This document shows positions 51,301 to 59,910 of a stretch of DNA of 64,000 bases, in pieces. How positions within the stretch are numbered: the stretch's first letter is position 1; each line of letters starts with the position of its first letter. Source of the DNA: Engraulis encrasicolus. Taxonomy: Eukaryota; Chordata; Actinopteri; Clupeiformes; Engraulidae. The stretch spans positions 37,273,659 to 37,337,658 of the forward strand of contig NC_085871.1 in NCBI RefSeq assembly GCF_034702125.1, written 5' to 3'. The notes beneath the pieces were generated by a model that made no database searches, was not told the origin of the DNA, and worked only from the letters and a program-made list of their open reading frames with translations. Both the position numbers and the translations under genes were made by a program.

Positions 51301-54300
51301 TTTTCATGTATTTTAATTGACTACAACCCAATGCGAAAGTCGCGCAGTAGTCACACAGGCTATATATACTGTCCTGTCCGTAATAACCACTGGTTCTGTC
51401 ATCCGTGGAGTCGAAATATGCGATGTGAACGTGGGCCTGCATGTAGCCAATCATGCGCTTGTGCCCTAAATATCATGTACCGGTAATTAAAGGGCGTTTC
51501 CCTACAACGGAAAGGCAGGGGTTATAGCACAGCCCTTAAACAATCTGTGGTTATAGGTAGACCATGGGGCCACGAGTAGGCTATCTAAACGTATGTCCAG
51601 TAGCCTATACAAGTTATATGAGCAATGTCCCAATGAAAATGAAACTTATCAGCTTGCAGCAAATGTCATGTCATTTAAAAGTATTGCTCAATTAATTGGT
51701 TATCACCTCCTCTATTTTGGACAGAGTGTAGTTACTGTACTTTGGAGTAGTATTGCCTCCTACTGACCTGTCTTGGTATGGCTGCTACATAGCTTTCAGT
51801 TAATTCAATGTGGTAAAATATGCACCATGTTTTCAGAAATGCATTCTGGTGTTGAAATGTTGCATTGGTTCAATACCCACCTCAATAACTTTAGTGCAAC
51901 ATCACAAGCCTAGAATGCATTTCTAACTGCATACGTTGGTATTCGTTTTTACAGCTAGAATTGAACGTGGTGGTCAGTTTCTTTCAGCCAAGTGCTGTAG
52001 CCTACCAACAGGGAAATGATCTGTGTTTTCGTGAATAACACTATAGAAATAATGCAAAAATGAAAACATTATCTTAAATGTTTGAATAATGTGTTTGAAT
52101 AATAATAAGGCCTACATTACGTCTCATATGCAGTATGTCCCGTCGTCCCCCGGCCCCCCCTCCCCGACCAGGAAAAAAGTTCAGGCTCAGGATTTTTTTT
52201 CACTATCACCCCTGAGAGACACACATATGCTGGATCTCAAATGGTGCACTTGTACACTTCAGTGTTCATGTTTCAGTGCATATGGCATATTAGTTACGCA
52301 CTGAAACATGGTGCCCGATCCAGCAATACTGTTGTCTGCAATAGATCACTTTATAAACTAAAATATGTCAACACACACACACACACACACACAGAATACA
52401 GGGGAACATCAGGTATCCTCTATGGAAAGGAACGTTTCGGTTTGATGGTGTTGTACATGTGTACGATACTGGGGTTGATGTACATGTTTTTGGAAATCAG
52501 AGTGTAAGGGCATCGGCAGTTTTGTTGCCCTGTATGTCTGAAGGTTCGATAAGGCCACGTTACGAATGGAATTCTAATATCCGTAAATGCGAATTCAAAT
52601 TGTCCATTGAGTGCACGTGTTTCAACACACTCTGTCTATAAATAGAAAGGTGTGCAGCACGCCGGTATCGCTCCACACAATATGGAGGCAGCGGCACACG
52701 TGGAGTCTGTCAAGTAAGCAGTGCGTGTAAGCGTTGTGTGTTCAATGCCTTTGTATAAGCACAAGGGCGGTGTGCCAAAAGGGTGCCTTTGATGAAGAGC
52801 TAGTTTTCACCTCGCCCCTGTTTTTGTCTTGAGAAACATCGCCACACGTCACGGATGGATTATGTTGCGAAAAAACAAACAATCAACATGATTATGAGCA
52901 GACCTTTGGAACACCTGTGCAATCAGCTATGTTCTGCTACTGTACAGTTAAAAGTTACAGTTGCGACCAGGAAGAAAGCTGGCGAAGCTAATGTTAACGT
53001 GGAGACTAGCTCGCTTGTGCCTACGTGATCAGAAGACGTGAACTTGCAAGGGTTTTTGTGTATTTTTTTGCCTATAGGACGGTCAAGATTATTGCAGGAA
53101 AAGAGATTGGGCAGGGCTGGCAAAGTACCTAGCCCAGGGTTAGCGGGCTGCCCCTCACCAGCCCCAAGCTGGCCTTTATTGATCAATTCTTCACGTGTAT
53201 TAGACGTGCAAAGTACGGACTGCAAATGAGAAGGAGAGAGAAGTGGGGTAAGGTTGTGAAATGACCTAACCCGGATTCGAACCTGGGTCCTAATGGACAA
53301 ATAGCCCATATACAGGTATGGACACAGGTGCCTTAGCGTGCTGCACCCCCAGGGCCTCTTTATTTTCAGATTTCTGCTCCTCCTGTTTTGTTGGGATGGT
53401 ATTGGGATCCTGCGTAGTACTGTAAGTCCCATTATAGTCGCCCCAAGCTTAGTGTGTTGACCAGGCCTCTAAATGTTTCTTTTTTCATCACCAGCCAATA
53501 TGGTTAGCAGATCTTACTAGCCAAACATACACTCACCACCAGTCACACTGGCTAGTAAGTTGTCTTTTTTACCATTATTTGGCCCTGGTGGCAACCTTTA
53601 TTTAGAGCTCTGGTGACAACCTTACCGCCAACCAACAAGAACAATCTGAAACACCTTTTGTGAAAAGGAGTAGCCTCATAATGTGTACTGTTTCAAAAGT
53701 AAAAAAACAACACATTACTGCCATAGTAGTACACTGCCGTGGCATTTTACAGTCTTTAGTAATACATTACTACAACCTTCTCATACAGCAAACTTATGAG
53801 GTGATTAGTCCTTTCTACTGGTTGTTCCCAGGATAAAATCCAGACGGAGTGAAATGGGATTATTTAGCTATTAATCTATCACATGCTGGAACCAGCTTTT
53901 TGTTGAAACTAGAACTGCCTCAACAGTGGCATGTTTTTAAAAAGAATTAAAAAAACGTGTTATTTTCATCTGATCAGGGTTAATGACGGAACACCCTTAA
54001 AGGAAAAAATACAGAAACGACTGTAAAAACGGAGGTTATGTATATAACCACGGTTCTATGAGTTCCGGATGACCGCCAGAGCTTGGCTGTCACTCGGAGT
54101 GTACACGAGAAATTTTGCCAAAGAGGACATTCCCTGGGTGCACCGCTCTTTTGACCCCTACCCCGGGGTCACTGGGTGACGTCACCCAGGTCACAAGTGA
54201 ATTTGTTGTTATTAAATACTCGACCTGCACGTTCCGTGTAATGGGTATCCATACTGTAAGCACCGCCTCTGGCGGTCAGTAGGAACGATATAGAATCAGA

Positions 54301-55982
54301 AAGTACACATTCTTACATGGTCTTACATGTGGACACAACAAGTATTTTTTCTCACTGGGATTTCCTAACTGGTCGATTTTCAAAGCAGCACCATAAGTCA
54401 GTTGTGTCAGTCATGTTTAAAATGTGCTTCACTGCGTTTCCCTGCACTTCAGGGGGCCTGAGGGTGATTGCATTGAGGCCGAGAAGACCAAACAGACGAC
54501 AACAAGGAAGAAGAAATCCACAGACGCAACCTCAGCTACAGCCTCAGAGCAGGTCTCGCCAGGTCCGCAGGAGTCTGATGCCGATAGCCCCCCTCCCCCT
54601 CCGCCTCCGGCCAACAGCTTCCAGTTGGAGGCCGACCTGAGGAAGATCGGGAAAAAGCCCCAAGTGATTTACAAGTATTTAAAGGTGTGTGTGCTGTTGC
54701 CACGTTATCGGGCATTACCAGTGAAAAACAAATATACTCTTGTATCGACTTAATGTTGAACAAACAATCGCCAACTTGCCATTGTTGGGCAATCACGTGT
54801 TGAGTACCTGATGGAGATGGCAAATAATTTGAAACACAAACAAAAAGATAATCTTTTTTAATTGGTTCTCCAGAATGCTGTTCCAGGCAATGCAAATATG
54901 TTCAAATTATCATCAACATTAGTCATTGAGGCTACATATCTGTCCTGTACATGATGTGGTTTTAATCTTGTTGTCTGTTGTTGTTGTCTTGTTTCAGCAA
55001 ATTGAGCCAGAGATGTATGCCAGAATTTTCCAGAACTCCTTGGAACCAGAAATTTTAAATCAGATTTTGAAGATCCTTCAGAATTACTACATCAAGTAAG
55101 TAATGTATAGAGTAGAAGTAAAAAAAAAATAAAAAAATAAACTCTCATTAGGTTCTCATTGGGTACAGTGGATAATATGGGGTTAAAACTTTGTAATATC
55201 ATACGCAAGTACTAAAGTGCTAAATGTGTATCTTGTCACCAGGCGAGGCAGGTAGCTGCTAATTATGATCATCAACTTCAAACAACAGTAGCTATGATTT
55301 ATTTCAGATATTCCTGGCCCAACTGACCCAAGAATAGCCTGTGCTTTTACTAGTACTTCAACTTCTACTGTATACATATCTGGTGATAATTATTTTGAAA
55401 TTGACACTTGTGAATGGGTGTAAGGCTTTTCAGACAGATACAGCAAATGGTTTCTGAGTGTCTGTAAATGCTGACCTACCCTCTGTCCTCTTCTGTTTAG
55501 AAATGAGAAACCGGAGCTCATCCTGGCCATTCTGAAGAATCTGGCGAGTGTGAGACGATTTGACATGGCAGTCATGTTCATGTCTTCAAAGGAGAAAAAA
55601 GGTACAGCACAGTCGACGCACAGCTGAAGCCATGAAGACTTCTATCCTATTTTATAATTAAGCAATGAAAAGAAAACGATTCAAATGACTGAATGATGAT
55701 TAAAATAAAATTAATTAACAAAATGACCGCAGTGAATTAATCTCAATTAGCGCACTCATTTGACAGCTCTGATTGTAATTACATCAGTAATAGTAATACT
55801 TATACTTCTATACTTTTCACACCTTTGCCCTTTGTTGCACGAGCCTGCTTGGAATGAAGATTTTTATTGTGTGTCTCTTGTGTGCCTCTGTTACAGTGAT
55901 TCAAGATTTGTTTGAAGCTGTGCGGCTGGCTGGGCTCAAGGATGCATCGGTACATGACCTGCAGAAGAAGTATGGAGTATGA
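39235..55982 (+). CDS. rpap3: RNA polymerase II-associated protein 3, 17 coding exons
   Basis: Subunit of the R2TP/HSP90 co-chaperone complex that helps assemble RNA polymerase II and other large complexes in the cytoplasm. Exons: 39235-39387, 39627-39770, 39934-40071, 40261-40388, 40704-40825, 41058-41128, 41241-41381, 41612-41739, 42752-42873, 43103-43173, 43484-43573, 45615-45902, 47598-47797, 54453-54684, 54998-55095, 55501-55601, 55897-55982; 2313 nt, 770 residues. An N-terminal region (SKAIELQMQMRQNTEDLHNF, RIKSYDYNAWEKFDV) matches human RPAP3. Two TPR clusters follow at about 146-252 and 300-406 (KGNQFFKEGKYDEAMQCYS; RGNAYFKEGKYEAAVECYS), which bind HSP chaperone tails. The C-terminal RPAP3_C domain (about 653-770) binds RUVBL1/2. 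It is longer than the 665-residue human protein because of a tandem repeat block at about 450-590 (SLSKAGGS units). The junction between exons 12 and 13 is uncertain because a transposon-bearing insertion splits that block. Confidence 0.93.
39457..39597. mobile_element. MITE copy 3 (inverted, family of 24109-24270)
   Basis: GAAAATGAGGACTCCAGGCT, the complement of the core of copy 1, flanked by CCTGGGGTCTATTAAGCTGG and CCAGCTTTGTAGTATAGTCC. Termini are more eroded than in copies 1 and 2. It lies in rpap3 intron 1. Confidence 0.65.
39627..39770 (+). CDS. rpap3: rpap3 coding exon 2
   Basis: Residues 52-99, a Lys/Arg-rich stretch (KDFKKKRRPKSK) that could serve as a nuclear signal, then RIKSYDYNAWEKFDV. 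Phase 0 both ends. Confidence 0.93.
39865..39893. repeat. (GTTT)n microsatellite
   Basis: Seven GTTT units in rpap3 intron 2, 40 bp before exon 3. Confidence 0.9.
39934..40071 (+). CDS. rpap3: rpap3 coding exon 3
   Basis: Residues 100-145: an acidic, probably disordered linker (EKEDSPEESNESDAEDVTPE) ending at the first TPR. Acceptor TGTTACAG, donor AAG|GTTTGT. Confidence 0.92.
40261..40388 (+). CDS. rpap3: rpap3 coding exon 4 (TPR cluster 1)
   Basis: 128 nt, GNQFFKEGKYDEAMQCYSRG ... TNRAACFFKLK: first TPR and start of the second. Same length and phases as exon 8. Confidence 0.95.
40567..40590. repeat. short palindrome
   Basis: AACCTCCTCGGCGGAGGTT within rpap3 intron 4, a minimal version of the terminal CCTCCGCC...GGCGGAGG signal seen in the element at 41816. 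Confidence 0.6.
40704..40825 (+). CDS. rpap3: rpap3 coding exon 5 (TPR cluster 1)
   Basis: 122 nt, YAVAEADCNMAIVMDKKYMK ... RRGAARFALKKYQLALE. Same length and phases as exon 9. Confidence 0.95.
41058..41128 (+). CDS. rpap3: rpap3 coding exon 6 (TPR cluster 1)
   Basis: 71 nt, DYKMVLNLDPGNLEAENELK, the capping helix of the first TPR array. Same length and phases as exon 10. Confidence 0.94.
41241..41381 (+). CDS. rpap3: rpap3 coding exon 7 (inter-TPR linker)
   Basis: Residues 253-299, charged linker ALEQAGGSPKEVETKPEAET to RKQEAVLHKDR. The acceptor GTCATAAG lacks a long pyrimidine tract, but frame and homology fix it. Confidence 0.92.
41612..41739 (+). CDS. rpap3: rpap3 coding exon 8 (TPR cluster 2)
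   Basis: 128 nt, GNAYFKEGKYEAAVECYSSG ... PANRAMAYLKLE. Its last 24 bases and donor are copied at 42340 in the following intron. Confidence 0.95.
41816..42193. mobile_element. DNA element with ACCTCYGCCAAGGAGGTTATG start
   Basis: TTACCTCTGCCAAGGAGGTT at the left and CCTTGGCGGAGGTCGG at the right form inverted termini. Internal blocks (TATGTATGAAACTTTGTGGA, GTGATCCGCATCAC) belong to a repeat spread widely in fish and other animals. No ORF. It appears inserted in the first copy of the exon 8 duplication. Confidence 0.7.
42340..42391 (+). repeat. echo of the rpap3 exon 8 end, donor included
   Basis: TGCCTCAAACTGGAGAGGTA copies the exon 8 ending (TACCTCAAACTGGAGAGGTA), and CCATGGCCTGTTCATTTGG copies intron sequence near 41779. 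A further pair of related blocks (TAGTTATGTTGCATTAGC at 42292 and 42465) shows the duplication extends through this intron. Confidence 0.8.
42752..42873 (+). CDS. rpap3: rpap3 coding exon 9 (TPR cluster 2)
   Basis: 122 nt, YAEAEQDCSRAIDLDGTYSK ... ARAALGKLAEAKE, split Asp at the donor G|GTGTGT. Confidence 0.95.
42956..42977 (+). repeat. echo of the rpap3 exon 9 donor edge
   Basis: GTGCCAAAGAGGGTGTGTAA matches the live GGCCAAGGAGGGTGTGTACA at 42863-42882, followed by ATT in both. Short, so weaker evidence than the other echoes. Confidence 0.55.
43103..43173 (+). CDS. rpap3: rpap3 coding exon 10 (TPR cluster 2)
   Basis: 71 nt, DFEEVLKLEPGNKQAVNEIN to KIKM. Donor ATG|GTAAGT. Confidence 0.94.
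43224..43271. other. 15-bp stem hairpin in rpap3 intron 10
   Basis: CACACCGTCCATTAC and GTAATGGATGGTGTG pair along 15 positions with one G-U in RNA, around an 18-base loop. Stem and loop lengths are in the pre-miRNA range at the short end. The stem is too short for a standard microRNA precursor, so more likely a small palindrome. Confidence 0.4.
43484..43573 (+). CDS. rpap3: rpap3 coding exon 11
   Basis: Residues 407-436, DINAGRTSTGADSQRRVIQP to KPPHLLST; the VIQPINKPPH motif matches human VVKPIDNPPH. Donor ACC|GTTAGT, phase 0. Confidence 0.9.
43834..43880. repeat. (GTCC)n microsatellite
   Basis: About eleven GTCC units with two imperfect units. It lies at the left edge of the inner element of the nested block. 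Confidence 0.9.
44886..44886. other. undetermined base (N)
   Basis: Single N in GTTTGNCTGT, just before long A homopolymers (44908-44951). An assembly or base-calling ambiguity in rpap3 intron 11. Confidence 0.99.
45615..45902 (+). CDS. rpap3: rpap3 coding exon 12 (tandem-repeat exon, 3' end uncertain)
   Basis: KPLRRIEIEEIEGDIAPATE, then roughly 28-residue units beginning SLSKAGGSTISLEP, VSKAGGSSISVKP and SLSKAGGSSISL. The third unit stops at 45887, where foreign sequence begins. If read through, the frame ends at TAA 45909-45911. An in-frame donor ACT|GTGATG at 45903 joined to the acceptor at 47597 would rescue it, adding five insertion-derived residues (PFFYT). GAT|GTAAAT at 45908 is a better donor but out of phase. 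Confidence 0.75.
45954..47208. mobile_element. hAT-like element (1255 bp) with perfect 8-bp target duplication
   Basis: Starts CAGTGGCGGCTGGTAG, a common hAT terminus, and ends ATCGCCTCTG. CTGTACAT flanks it at 45946-45953 and 47209-47216. The interior has no transposase frame, a poly(G) run (46014-46024) and an ATT run. It sits inside the older insertion that splits the rpap3 repeat exon. Confidence 0.8.
47546..47574. repeat. (TTCTA)n tail of the exon-splitting insertion
   Basis: AAAGGCATCTTATTCTATTC followed by three more TTCTA units, running straight into the resumed coding repeat (GAATCTCTGGTGAC). It mirrors the retroelement-like tail at 6482-6560. Confidence 0.7.
47598..47797 (+). CDS. 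rpap3: rpap3 coding exon 13 (repeat block resumes; 5' end uncertain)
   Basis: AGHTETKTQGSLSKSGGAVS, the end of repeat unit 3 and all of unit 4, then SAKIQKIEELPASISQPPT, matching human PRAKVLKIEEV. The frame is open upstream to 47514, and repeat homology begins at 47575 (ESLVTAQ). CTGCACAG at 47597 is the nearest acceptor. Donor AA|GTAAGA, phase 2. Confidence 0.75.
48854..50773. mobile_element. large foldback: 451-bp inverted arms around an inner element
   Basis: The left arm 48854-49304 (ATGAAGGTAAATATGTAGCA ... ACTTGAAGGGCCAGATC) and right arm 50323-50773 are equal in length and nearly perfect complements. Antisense reads of the two arms give the same spurious ORFs. Between the arms lie an inner element and about 90 bp of C-rich DNA. 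It sits in rpap3 intron 13. Confidence 0.88.
49305..50231. mobile_element. inner hAT-like element of the foldback
   Basis: CAGTGTTGCCAAAAG at the left and TTGGCAACACTG at the right are inverted termini. Subterminal AAAGTCGCTA motifs recur at both ends (about 49333-49370, 49607-49650, 50105-50215). No matching 8-bp target duplication was found, so the boundaries or the insertion history are uncertain. Confidence 0.7.
52636..52645 (+). promoter_or_regulatory. TATA box of a candidate internal rpap3 promoter
   Basis: CTATAAATAG, a full TATA consensus, 46 bp before the ATG of the candidate alternative exon at 52682. It would place transcription start near 52665-52670. Confidence 0.4.
52682..52713 (+). 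CDS. candidate alternative first coding exon of rpap3
   Basis: ATGGAGGCAGCGGCACACGT onward encodes MEAAAHVESV plus two bases of Lys, ending at a consensus donor AA|GTAAGC. The phase (2) is the same as the regular exon 13 donor AA|GTAAGA, so splicing to exon 14 at 54453 would be in frame and yield a short protein holding mainly the RPAP3_C domain. This is inference from signals only; it could equally be an unrelated or chance ORF. Confidence 0.3.
53245..53360 (-). mobile_element. tRNA-derived SINE head, minus orientation
   Basis: CGGATTCGAACCTGGGTCC is the complement of a B box (GGTTCGAATCC), and the A-box side lies at about 53330 (GCCTTAGCGTGCTGCACCCC). It is not an intact tRNA. In rpap3 intron 13. 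Confidence 0.6.
53990..54310. repeat. fish interspersed repeat with GGAGGTTATGTATATAACC palindrome
   Basis: Starts ACGGAGGTTATGTATATAAC, continues ACCGCCAGAGCTTGGCTGTC and ends CCGCCTCTGGCGGTCAGTAG, so CCGCCAGAG occurs inverted at both ends. It contains the CRE-like palindrome GGGTGACGTCACCC at 54174-54187. No ORF. A mobile element of unknown class beside exon 14. Confidence 0.5.
54453..54684 (+). CDS. rpap3: rpap3 coding exon 14
   Basis: Residues 599-676: GPEGDCIEAEKTKQTTTRKK, a Ser-rich stretch, seven prolines, then ANSFQLEADLRKIGKKP, the start of the RPAP3_C domain (human PANSFQLESDFRQL). Confidence 0.93.
54998..55095 (+). CDS. rpap3: rpap3 coding exon 15
   Basis: QIEPEMYARIFQNSLEPEIL to NYYI, matching human QIEPSLYPKLFQKNLDPDVF in RPAP3_C. 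Acceptor TTGTTTCAG, donor AA|GTAAGT. Confidence 0.95.
55501..55601 (+). CDS. rpap3: rpap3 coding exon 16
   Basis: NEKPELILAILKNLASVRRF then DMAVMFMSSKEKK, the most conserved part of RPAP3_C. Confidence 0.95.
55897..55982 (+). CDS. rpap3: rpap3 coding exon 17, stop codon
   Basis: Completes Val743 and encodes IQDLFEAVRLAGLKDASVHD then LQKKYGV and TGA; the human protein ends ELKKRYGG. Confidence 0.95.
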
Positions 55983-56209
55983 CACTAACTCCCGCTGGTC
56001 TACAGTAGTTGTGCTAAAGGCAGCTTGCTGCCAGCCTGCAGAAGAGTCTCCTCCTACCTGTGTCATGTAAATGTGAACTGAACTGTGCTGCGGCCGCACC
56101 CCTGTTCTTGACCCTAACTTGGTGAATGAATGCTCAGTGGAGGCAGCAGGGGTGATGTAATGTACAGAGGCCATAAGTTGAGTACACTCAACCTGAATAC
56201 AAGCGGGTC

Positions 56210-56215
56210 AATAAA
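56210..56215 (+). terminator. rpap3: rpap3 polyadenylation signal AATAAA
   Basis: A canonical AATAAA 228 bp after the stop, followed by a T-rich stretch at about 56225-56237. This implies a compact 3' UTR (55983 to about 56235). Confidence 0.75.
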
Positions 56216-56235
56216 GAGAATGATTTCTTTTTTTT

Positions 56236-57455
56236 TAAAAAAACCTTGTGTTTATTTCTGTGATGATGTACATGTAAATGTTAACAACAGGTGTGATGAC
56301 CAGTTTCTGTTTTCAGGTTTAGTTTTTCAGTGATGTGCTACAATGTTTTGTCACAGTATACATAGGTTCGCAGTGTTTGTAAACACGATGTTATGAGGGG
56401 TGGCAAGACACTGGCAGCCAACCACGTGAGCTAATTTTTTGACAGCGGTTTCCAACAATCAGAGGTTGAATTGTGCGCAGCCAGGGGAAAACAAAAATTT
56501 AGAATCCATGTATTGAGAGGGCATAAATAGTACGTTAAAAATGAAGTTGAATATTTAAAAATGTACCCTAGGTTTAGAAATTAAGTGACCATGGCCTGCT
56601 AGTGAAACGGGGTGTTTCACCTGATAAAGCGGGCATATTACATGTCAACGGTCAGGATCAGTGGGAGAGAGAATTAGAGTGTCAATTTGTTTGCTTAATA
56701 TTAATAAAATACATGACGGACAGTTTTAAACATCTCCAATAGTTAACCTCCTACCAATACCATAATAAATACAGGAATGCTTATATATGTACTATAAGCA
56801 TAAAATGCTTATTTCTGGTGAGATGTATGGATAAAATGCATAGAAAGGTGAAGCAATCTGCTGTTCATTTGGGAGTAGATATTACCTGCAAGTTGTAACA
56901 TTGAGAGTTCTATTTGCTATGGTTACTGCTCCAGTGATAACATTCTGTGCATGTGAGGCTCTCAGGGAGCAGGGAGGGGAGCAGGCGGCCGAGCACTCGA
57001 AGTTGGACTTCAGCACCACCTGAACTCAGTTTGACCCTGATAGGCTCACATCCCTTGGCCCTCCTGCAAAAACGAGGAACATAAACGCATGTACTGGCAA
57101 TAATGTCCTGTAGTGGAGCAGGTGTTGTGTCGAGATGAGCTTCCCGTCAAGCATAGCTACTCGTAATAATGCACTACAAAAGCTCTTCTACACTTTTGCA
57201 CTCTGCTGACACTTTTCAATCGTAAACTAGTGCCTGTTGGATATTTTGACCCTATTTTCCCGTCATGAAAAGAGGTGGTGATAATAATGTTATGTTCTAT
57301 AATTATATAATAAATAATTATAGAATATGTTGTTATATTCACCAGTATGTAGTCCTATTGGTTTTACTGTAGTATGTGTGTGTTATATATTTACCTCCGC
57401 CAGGAGGTTAGGGATTGCCCGAGTTCTGTGTTGGTTTCTTAGTTTGTGCTCGTTC
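56236..57455. other. intergenic DNA without recognisable features
   Basis: AT-rich unique sequence downstream of rpap3. Only CCTCCGCCAGGAGGTTAG near 57394, a half-copy of the terminus seen at 41816, stands out. Confidence 0.5.
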
Positions 57456-57459
57456 GTGA

Positions 57460-57625
57460 CCAAACGGGGGGTTGGTTACAGTCCCTGGAGCAGTTTGGTG
57501 TTAAGTACTTTGTTCAGGGGCTCAGAGACCATGCACACACATTCATCCTACTTCATTGTGGGATTTGAACCTGCAGCCCTCCGATACAAACTCCACAGCC
57601 ACGGATGCCCCACATGACACCCATA
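57460..57625 (-). mobile_element. tRNA-derived SINE, minus orientation
   Basis: GGGATTTGAACCTGCAGCCC is the complement of a B box, preceded on the plus strand by CTTTGTTCAGGGGCTCAGAG-type body sequence. Same class as 29335-29560. Confidence 0.6.
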
Positions 57626-57833
57626 CGGTATACCTGCCACTTGTACTATCATGTTTTTGCTGGTGGTTTCCTCTCCAAAGTGGTTGGGTTCCTTGCCTTG
57701 CCAGTTCCTGGCCATCTGCCATACCGGGCATTTCCCAGTGGACCCTTGAAACCTCGTGGGCCCCTATTTTCAGAAATGTTTAAAAAAAAAAATTTTTTTT
57801 AAATAAAGCCAAAAATGCCCGGGCCCTACAGTG

Positions 57834-58400
57834 TATCACGAAAGTGAGTACACGCCTCACAGTTTTTGCAGATTTGTGAGTATATCTTTTCATAGGAAAG
57901 CATTACAGATATTTCACTTTCACACAATGATTAGTGACCTTTAAGTTTTAACAACATATTTAACCGCTTAGTTTTTTGTACACTCAGAAAAAAACAAAAT
58001 ACAGCCATTAATGTTTGAGCATGTACTCACAAAAGTGAGTACACCCCAGATTAAAATCTGGTAGAGAAGGGGCCATGTTGGCTCGAATCGTCTCGAAATG
58101 AAAAGGGATTAAAAGGGAGGTCATCGGTGCGCGTTTCAACCTTTCTTTGTATTGAACTTTTACATTTTGAGTGTGCACCTGGCTTAAATAGATTGGTGTG
58201 AGATTTGAATGCAATCCTATAGAGAATATCATGATCTGCTTCAGTAGTCACATTGCATGTTGACATGCATGTTTCTTTTAGGTGTATTTGAGATTGCCAA
58301 TGTTGACAGCATTCATGCATCCCCAAACCATGTCAGCCCCACTACCATGCTTGGCTATTGAGAGGATACACTTTTTTTGTAAAACTCACTTGTTTACCAC
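57834..58400 (-). mobile_element. Tc1-like transposon remnant
   Basis: It begins TACAGTGTATCACGAAAGTG and repeats the terminal AAAAGTGAGTACACCCC at 58030-58046, both hallmarks of a fish Tc1-like element. Minus-strand transposase scraps continue to about 58400 (region complementary to GCATCCCCAAACCATGTCAG and CACCACCACATGCTTGACACC-like sequence). The coding region is broken and the far terminus is missing. Confidence 0.7.
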
Positions 58401-58529
58401 CGCACATGCTTGACACCACTAAAGTAAATTTGTTTATATTGGTCCGTCGGTTACCTGTGTTCCACTCAAGTGTGTGACACGAAGCTAGAATTTAAGGCTT
58501 GTGATTGGCTACTTATCATGTGAATGTCA

Positions 58530-58765
58530 ATAACCTGATACAATAATAACCCGATTATGCTGGATACATGTCTTCAGAAATCAGTTTATTAGCCAAAAAC
58601 CTACCTGTGCAAATCGGATTTCTCATAAACCGATAACGGCAATAAACCGATTATTGAAACGGTTTATTCAGTAACTGAGCACTTGAATAAACCGGTTACT
58701 CCAAAAACCTGATTATAAATGGTTTATTGATGTGTATATTAACGGGCTCAATGATTTAAGCCTAG
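58530..58765. repeat. AATAAACCGRTTA motif array
   Basis: Degenerate copies of AATAAACCGATTA/AACCGGTTA in both orientations recur about eight times (for example 58541, 58618, 58640, 58662, 58692). The right end GGTTACTCCAAAAACCTGAT and the TAAACGGGCTCA-like part match a fragment at 48520-48575. Family unknown. Confidence 0.5.
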
Positions 58766-59477
58766 GAGCCCAACTGAAATATTCAATTTTCATATCAATC
58801 AAGTGAATAATCCAAATACATAGTGTCAGTGACAGCTTGGATGATCTATCTCAATACGGCCATTTCAAAGTAAATTTGTGTTCAGATATCTGTCCAGTCT
58901 GGAGTGTAAGATGGAGAGATAGGCATTTTTATGATTCAGTAATTATCAATAAATATGCAATACACCATACATAGGCTACAGTATAGTCCTATTGACAAGT
59001 ACTGTTTCTGTTCTACTGTCTACTACTTTCTACTACTACTACAGGTTGGCTACCTAACCACCCAATGAATTGATTGCTCATCATTTCTTATTAGTGGATG
59101 TGGTCTTTGGTGTGTGGTCTTTAACAACTTAAAACGAGAGCATGTGAAAATCTCATAGGCTTTGGAGCAGACATCTGTGAAAGTAGCCTTCAAGTTATCA
59201 GATGTTTAGAAATCAATCTTCTGAAAGCCAGTTAAAAACTTACCAAGTGATACAAATATGAGGAAAGAAGAAATAGACCACTTTTATGCACCATGCACCA
59301 AGTATGCCCCAAATAGGCTGAAGTAAATAAGCAATGTTCATATGCTGAAATGCATGGAATGTGTAGGCCTATGTGTGCCTTGCATGTGAAGAAAATGAAT
59401 AATGATACACTTAATATTATATGCCATATAACTGTTGTTTTATATAGATGTTTCTTCTTTGTGCAAGGGTAAAGACC

Positions 59478-59509
59478 CCCCCCCCCACACACACACACAC
59501 ACACACACC
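59478..59509. repeat. poly(C) plus (CA)n
   Basis: Nine or so C followed by about eleven CA units. Confidence 0.9.
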
Positions 59510-59569
59510 ATTTCAGACCCTGCAGTTTTGTTTTAAATAAAAAATAAAAAAAAAACAACAACTAGATAA

Positions 59570-59910
59570 GTGCTTCTCAACCTGTGGGTCAAGACCCCCT
59601 GTTTTGGGGGTGGGGTCATGATGTAAGGACTCTCAAAGTAAAAGACCATCACTGCATCCAAAGTAATAATCAAACAATGCTAAAAATCAGCCAAATTGTC
59701 AAATAATAGCCTACTAAAGAAAGACACATTGTTAAAATAGCAAAACTACAAGCCCACTACGCCTCCCAATGTGAGGAATTCTGGGTTTGTAGATCAGATA
59801 TTCTCTCAATATCTTTACATGAGAAATACAGTCACACAAATTGGGAGGTTCCCAGTCCAAATATGATCATTTTGGGCGGTGACGGCCTAAAAAGGTTGAA
59901 AATAACGGTT
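59570..59910. mobile_element. hAT-like MITE (about 340 bp)
   Basis: Starts AGTGCTTCTCAACCTGTGGG and ends AAAGGTTGAAAATAACGGTT. CTAGAT flanks both sides (59562 and 59911), the remnant of an 8-bp duplication. The GGTCAAGACCCC and GTTGAGAA-type termini are typical of vertebrate hAT MITEs. Confidence 0.65.
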
